A stretch of DNA of 64,000 bases from Bryocella elongata (GTDB lineage: Bacteria; Acidobacteriota; Terriglobia; Terriglobales; Acidobacteriaceae), in contig NZ_FNVA01000007.1 of NCBI RefSeq assembly GCF_900108185.1, forward strand, positions 62,001 through 126,000, in the 5' to 3' direction. This document shows positions 60,836-64,000 of the stretch, piece after piece (the stretch's first letter is position 1; each line of letters opens with the position of its first letter). Both the position numbers and the translations under genes were made by a program. Under the pieces are notes generated by a model. The model ran no database searches and was not told the origin of the DNA. It saw only the letters and a program-made list of their open reading frames with translations.

Positions 60836-61312
60836 ATGCCGCTTCTTTCCCTCGCACTCTTCCTCTTCCACGAGTCCGGCCTCGACAGTCCGTTCATCGT
60901 TCCCGTTGCCGGCTGCCTCATGATTCTCGGCATCGTCATCGCGGGCGTGTGGTCCAGCAATCGCGCCAACGAGATGCGCAGCCGCGAGCGCCTGGAGTGC
61001 ATCGCCCGAGGCGTGACGCCGCCCCCCACCGCCGAGGAGCTGGCCATCATGCACGGCAAACCCACTGCCGACCGCGTCCGCCGCCGCGCCAACATCCGGC
61101 TCTCCGGCATCGTCGTGCTCTCCGCCGGCGTGGGCCTGGTCGCGTTCTTCATCGCGCTCTCGGCCATCCTGCAGCAGCGCGAGGTGCTCTCCGGCGCCGC
61201 CGTCGGCCTCGTCCCGCTGGCCATTGGGCTCGGCTTCCTCATCGACACCAGGCTTCAGTCGAAGGAGATGAGCGAGTCGAACAGCTCCTCCTCCTCGTCA
61301 GACGTGGCCTAG
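60836..61312 (+). CDS. Membrane protein, DUF6249-like
   Basis: 158 residues, SD CAGGAGAA. Three hydrophobic segments: SLDSPFIVPVAGCLMILGIVIAG-like near residues 17-38, IVVLSAGVGLVAFFIALSAI and GAAVGLVPLAIGLGFLID. Between the first two lies a cytosolic segment RSRERLECIARGVTPPPTAEEL, a pattern that I associate with DUF6249. Divergent partner of the ECF sigma gene and likely in its regulon. Molecular function unknown. Confidence 0.7.
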   Translation: MPLLSLALFLFHESGLDSPFIVPVAGCLMILGIVIAGVWSSNRANEMRSRERLECIARGVTPPPTAEELAIMHGKPTADRVRRRANIRLSGIVVLSAGVGLVAFFIALSAILQQREVLSGAAVGLVPLAIGLGFLIDTRLQSKEMSESNSSSSSSDVA

Positions 61313-61342
61313 GTTCTATCAACGTATACGGCTCCCTCGGGT

Positions 61343-61452
61343 GTGTCATTTCGACCGGAGCGGTGCGGCTTCATCGCACCGCGCAGTGGAGAAACCTGCA
61401 TCTTGCCCAGGCGAACAGGCTGCAGATCCCTCGACTTCGCTCGGGATGACAC
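61343..61452. repeat. REP/MITE-like repeat upstream of hisS
   Basis: About 110 bp bounded by GTGTCAT (61343-61349) and ATGACAC (61446-61452) in inverted orientation. The right part reads TCGACTTCGCTCGGGATGAC and resembles the edge of the element in gluQ. It stays open in the hisS frame but is upstream of ATG 61485. Confidence 0.75.
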
Positions 61453-61484
61453 CTCCCACGGGCTCCCCGATACACTGGAAGGGT

Positions 61485-63179
61485 ATGTCGACCAACGCCG
61501 GCGCGCCGCAGAAGCGCCCCACCCTCAAGGCCGTCCGCGGCACCCGCGATCTCCTCCCCGACCAGACTCCGCTCTGGAACTTCGTCGAAGCCACCGCCCG
61601 CGGCGTCTTCGCCCGCTACGGCTTCGGCGAGATCCGCACGCCGATCCTCGAAGATACCTCCCTCTTCGCCCGCGCTGTGGGCGAGGAGACCGACATCGTC
61701 GGCAAGGAGATGTTTACGTGGGAAGACGGGTTGCGTGAGGACCTAAGGTCGCTTGAGTCAGATTGGCGACGAGTCCACGCAGATTTGTTAGACGTTGAAA
61801 GTACCTTCACACTTACCGCGAGGCCGATCGCGTGGACGGTTGCAACAATTGAAGGCAACCTGACGTTCGTGGAATTTCGAGTTCTGGTTCCTAAGACTCC
61901 TGACTTCGAGCTGAAGAAGAGAAATTCTGAACTTAAGGACCAGGGGACCCTTCACCGCGTAGTCGTCCCGAATTGGCGGATGGACCTTCTGGATCTGACC
62001 GCCTATGAAGATGCAGGTATTCGGGTCGAGGCCTTGAGCGGTCGCCATGTGGCCAAATCGGAATCGGTCTCGCTCCGCCCCGAGAACACCGCAGGCGTCG
62101 TCCGCGCGTACATCGAGCACAAGCTGGGCGAGACCGGCCAGCTGCAGAAGCTGTACTACATCGGCCCGCAGTTCCGCCGCGAGCGTCCGCAGAAGGGCCG
62201 CTACCGGCAGTTCTGGCAGATCGGCGCCGAGGTCATCGGCCCGCAGTCGTCGGGCTCGGAGTCCGCGCTGCGCGACGCCGAGGTGCTGCAGATGCTCGCC
62301 GCCCTCCTGGACGAACTCGGGATCCGAGGCTGGAGATTAGACCTGAACTCCGTAGGCTCCAGCGAAGATCGGGCCCGCTACAACGAAGCCCTGCGCGCCG
62401 CTCTCGCACCGGTCAAAGACCAGCTCTGCCCTGACAACCAGCGCCGCGCCGAGACCAACCCCCTGCGCGTGCTCGACTCCAAGGACGAGAACGACCAGGC
62501 CATCATCGAAGGCCTGCCCAAGATAGCCGACTACCTCGCCGAAGACTCGCGCGAGCACTTCCAGCAGGTGCTCGCCGCGCTCGATGCCTGCGGCGTGAAG
62601 TACAACCTGAATCCGCGCCTCGTGCGCGGTCTGGACTACTACACCCGCACCACCTTCGAGTTCACCGTGACCACCGGCCTGGGCACGCAGAACGCCCTGC
62701 TGGGCGGCGGGCGCTACGACGGCTTGAGCGAGATGCTCGGCGGCCCACGCGCGCCTGGCATCGGCTTCGCCATCGGCGAAGATCGCCTGATCCTCACCCT
62801 GCAGGCCCAGGCCGAGGAAGACGCTCGCGTGGCCAGGGAATCGGGTGCCCTTGTTTCTGGAGCCAGTCTCGCTTCTGAGACCTGGGTTCCTGCATGGGCA
62901 GCGAAGAAGCTCGACGCCTACATCGCCCCGCTGGGCATCGCCCAGAACCCTGCAGCCCTCGCCCTCGCGCACGAACTCCGCTCCGCCGGCCTCACCGTTG
63001 AAGTCGGCGATGGCGCCTTCAAACTCCGCAAGAGCTTCGACGTCGCCGACTCGCTGGCCCGCAACATCATCCTGCTCGGCGAAGACGAAGTCGCAACCCA
63101 GACCGCAACGGTGAAGAGCTTCGCGAGCGGGGAGCAGAAGAAGATTGCGCGTGCAGAGTTGATCGCCGTGTTGCGGTAA
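61485..63179 (+). CDS. hisS: Histidyl-tRNA synthetase with large in-frame insertion
   Basis: Attaches histidine to tRNA(His). 564 residues, against roughly 420-470 in most bacteria. Class II motif 1 region (RGTRDLLPDQTPLWNFVEAT to KEMFTWED, residues 19-81), motif 2 (LRPENTAG at 197 and FRRERPQKGRYRQFWQ), the HisA motif RLVRGLDYYT (about 378) and motif 3 (APGIGFAIGEDRL) are intact, as is the anticodon-binding domain (LDAYIAPLG onward). Two extra segments: about 109 residues at 82-190 between motifs 1 and 2, and about 20 residues near 452-475 in the hinge before the anticodon domain. ATG 61485 follows GGAAGGG. Confidence 0.93.
   Translation: MSTNAGAPQKRPTLKAVRGTRDLLPDQTPLWNFVEATARGVFARYGFGEIRTPILEDTSLFARAVGEETDIVGKEMFTWEDGLREDLRSLESDWRRVHADLLDVESTFTLTARPIAWTVATIEGNLTFVEFRVLVPKTPDFELKKRNSELKDQGTLHRVVVPNWRMDLLDLTAYEDAGIRVEALSGRHVAKSESVSLRPENTAGVVRAYIEHKLGETGQLQKLYYIGPQFRRERPQKGRYRQFWQIGAEVIGPQSSGSESALRDAEVLQMLAALLDELGIRGWRLDLNSVGSSEDRARYNEALRAALAPVKDQLCPDNQRRAETNPLRVLDSKDENDQAIIEGLPKIADYLAEDSREHFQQVLAALDACGVKYNLNPRLVRGLDYYTRTTFEFTVTTGLGTQNALLGGGRYDGLSEMLGGPRAPGIGFAIGEDRLILTLQAQAEEDARVARESGALVSGASLASETWVPAWAAKKLDAYIAPLGIAQNPAALALAHELRSAGLTVEVGDGAFKLRKSFDVADSLARNIILLGEDEVATQTATVKSFASGEQKKIARAELIAVLR
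61728..62054 (+). other. Low-GC in-frame insertion within hisS
   Basis: Codes for about 109 residues (after MFTWED, to just before AKSESVSLRPEN). Counted GC at 61741-62040 is 158 of 300 (53%), against 41/60 and 43/60 in flanking coding lines. Codons rare elsewhere in the window, such as CTA, TTA, AGG and CGA, cluster here. No known domain recognised. Confidence 0.85.
62843..62885. repeat. REP-like hairpin inside hisS
   Basis: CCAGTCTC and GAGACCTGG pair with one bulge; GGGTGCCC lies upstream at 62843. In opposite orientation this is hairpin plus GGGCACCC, as at 1309-1340. It encodes part of the GASLASETWVPAW segment of HisRS. Confidence 0.55.
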
Positions 63180-63202
63180 AGTGGACGCACGCGAGGTGTG
63201 GC

Positions 63203-63391
63203 ATGGACTTCAGCATTGAGATGGAACGCGAAGACGATGGCCGCTGGATCGCCGAGGTGCCCGAGCTTCCGGGCGTCATGGTCTATGGGGCAACTCAAGC
63301 CGAGGCCAAGTCGAAGGTCCAGTCACTCGCTTTGAGTGTCTTCGGATGCGTGAAATCTGTTGACTTGGGCCATGCAACTTCCCAGAATTGA
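63203..63391 (+). CDS. HicB-like antitoxin-fold protein, no HicA partner seen
   Basis: 62 residues: FSIEMEREDDGRWIAEVPELPGVMVYGATQAEAKSKVQSLAL is the partial RNase-H-like fold of HicB proteins. The last 18 residues do not look like the usual C terminus, so a frameshifted end is possible. GAGGTG precedes ATG. A hicA gene is not visible on either side; the gene is 23 bp after hisS and 3 bp before the RHH antitoxin gene, so it may be co-transcribed with both. Confidence 0.7.
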   Translation: MDFSIEMEREDDGRWIAEVPELPGVMVYGATQAEAKSKVQSLALSVFGCVKSVDLGHATSQN

Positions 63392-63394
63392 TCC

Positions 63395-63688
63395 ATGGCG
63401 GGAACCTCCGGTGTCGTCAATCCGATCGATCTTCACGTGACCATGGAGCAGCTTATGCTCTTGCGCGAGGCTGCGGAGCGCGAGCGGAGCTCCCTGGAGG
63501 GTTTCGTACTGGACGCCGCATTGGACGCTGCTCGAGCTCATTCCTCCAGCAAGCGCCGCGTAACCCGTGACGAGGCTCTGGCGCTTTTGCGAGAGGCACG
63601 CGCCGCCGTTCGGCATGCGAATCCGCTGAATCGCGACCTGGCGGCGGAGTTGCTCGATGAACGCAGAGCCGAAGCGGACCGTGAATAA
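63395..63688 (+). CDS. RHH antitoxin, DUF1778-like
   Basis: 97 residues. NPIDLHVTMEQLMLLREAAERERSSLEGFVLDAALDAA is a ribbon-helix-helix pattern (beta strand, then two helices), as in DUF1778/VapB antitoxins. The C-terminal half is helical (RRVTRDEALALLREARAAV) and probably wraps the toxin. It overlaps the PIN gene, the usual arrangement of antitoxin before toxin. It should repress its own promoter, possibly located before the HicB-like gene. Confidence 0.75.
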   Translation: MAGTSGVVNPIDLHVTMEQLMLLREAAERERSSLEGFVLDAALDAARAHSSSKRRVTRDEALALLREARAAVRHANPLNRDLAAELLDERRAEADRE

Positions 63689-64000
63689 GGTCGTTCTTGA
63701 CGCCTCCGTCATACTGGCCCTCCTCAAGGAGGAGCGGATCGACGAACGAGCTCTTGATCTTGTCCAGGGCGGCTATATGAGCGCCGTCAATGTTGCAGAA
63801 GTGTTCAGTAAACTTAGCGACCTAGGACCGTCACCCTCCGAAGCCATGGAGAAGATATCCGCTCTCCTGGAACTACTCGAAGAGATCGTCCCGTTCACGA
63901 ATGGACAGGCTCGGACGGCCGGAGCCCTGCGGGAGTCGACCAGGCATCTGGGGCTTTCGCTCGGGGATAGAGCGTGCCTGGCTCTGGCAATTGCGCTCCA
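63657..64000 (+). CDS. PIN-domain toxin (VapC-like), 3' end outside window
   Basis: Open to the window end. Start is ATG 63657 or GTG 63681, both inside the antitoxin gene. PIN acidic residues: Asp in VVLDASVILALLKEE, Glu in AVNVAEVFSKL, and Asp in LSLGDRACLALA. These form the magnesium-dependent ribonuclease site. About 108-115 residues are visible of a normal 125-140, so only the last strand and helix are missing. It pairs with the RHH antitoxin upstream as a type II toxin-antitoxin module. Confidence 0.85.
   Translation, partial: MNAEPKRTVNKVVLDASVILALLKEERIDERALDLVQGGYMSAVNVAEVFSKLSDLGPSPSEAMEKISALLELLEEIVPFTNGQARTAGALRESTRHLGLSLGDRACLALAIAL

Noticed and set aside
59996-61054. 352-residue version of the second ECF sigma
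   Set aside because: The first 130 residues overlap the divergent gene and its promoters; TTG 60655 with GGAG gives a normal-sized sigma.
61341-61484. N-terminal extension of HisRS by 48 residues
   Set aside because: The extra codons translate the repeat element; ATG 61485 has a good ribosome-binding site and fits the family start.
61728-62054. Intein or intron in hisS
   Set aside because: No Cys/Ser at the left edge, no HN or HG at the right edge, too short for an intein, and no group I or II intron features; frame is simply continued.
1-64000. tRNA or rRNA genes
   Set aside because: No GGTTCGAATCC-type T-arm followed by an acceptor stem, and no rRNA-like stretch was seen while reading; absence is not proven without a covariance search.

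Overview
This 64 kb window looks like chromosomal DNA of an Acidobacteriota member of class Terriglobia (Acidobacteriaceae-like: Granulicella, Terriglobus, Edaphobacter). That is inferred from high GC (68-72% in two 60-base coding stretches I counted), two secreted S9 peptidases, a DUF3857/transglutaminase/TPR protein, PadR regulators, an MHYT-GGDEF protein, and abundant hairpin repeats whose in-frame translation gives the CHPERSEGP-type peptide that I associate with this class. No rRNA, tRNA, prophage or CRISPR array is visible. No curated identifier was available, so species is not assigned.

Layout. 1-9.5 kb: 3' part of dnaG, a Wzx-like flippase, a secreted S9 peptidase, truncated haemoglobin with GluQRS, a GAF/HisKA protein, a GNAT enzyme and MurQ. 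9.6-10.2 kb: a REP-associated tyrosine transposase (RAYT) bounded by 35-bp inverted REP repeats. 10.3-30.9 kb: housekeeping and envelope genes (iscU, MFS, TPR/O-GlcNAc transferase, zinc-dependent phospholipase-C-like protein, AsmA-like protein, ABC-F ATPase, Na+/H+ antiporter, ketopantoate reductase, PEP carboxylase, esterase). 31-33 kb: a carboxylesterase bracketed by oppositely oriented 7-bp tandem repeats. 33.8-51.9 kb: MFS, iscA, MHYT-GGDEF, a second S9 peptidase, hscB, a tautomerase, a B3-type metallo-beta-lactamase-like protein, a glycosyltransferase, DinB, VOC, MDR oxidoreductase, a PadR unit, hscA, a haem/P460 protein and ferredoxin. 52-61.3 kb: two ECF sigma loci, gamma carbonic anhydrase, the DUF3857 protein and a ferritin-like protein. 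61.3-64 kb: hisS carrying a large foreign-looking in-frame insertion, then a HicB-like gene and a RHH/PIN toxin-antitoxin pair cut by the window end.

How genes work together. Five ISC iron-sulfur assembly genes (iscU, iscA, hscB, hscA, fdx) keep the order of the classical isc operon but are spread over about 41 kb with unrelated genes between them; no iscS or iscR lies inside. One ECF sigma gene is followed by a zinc-finger anti-sigma with HEAT-like repeats and a double-PDZ secreted protein, which suggests an envelope-stress circuit. The second ECF sigma gene shares its upstream region with a divergent small membrane protein gene; both directions carry the same candidate ECF promoter with identical 22-nt geometry, which suggests autoregulation.

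Most unusual signals: (1) about 109 extra residues of about 53% GC between class II motifs 1 and 2 of HisRS; (2) heptanucleotide arrays in inverted pairs at two intergenic loci; (3) REP-like elements absorbed in frame into gluQ and hisS; (4) the mirrored ECF promoters; (5) a PadR palindrome sitting exactly between -35 and -10 of an apparently leaderless promoter.
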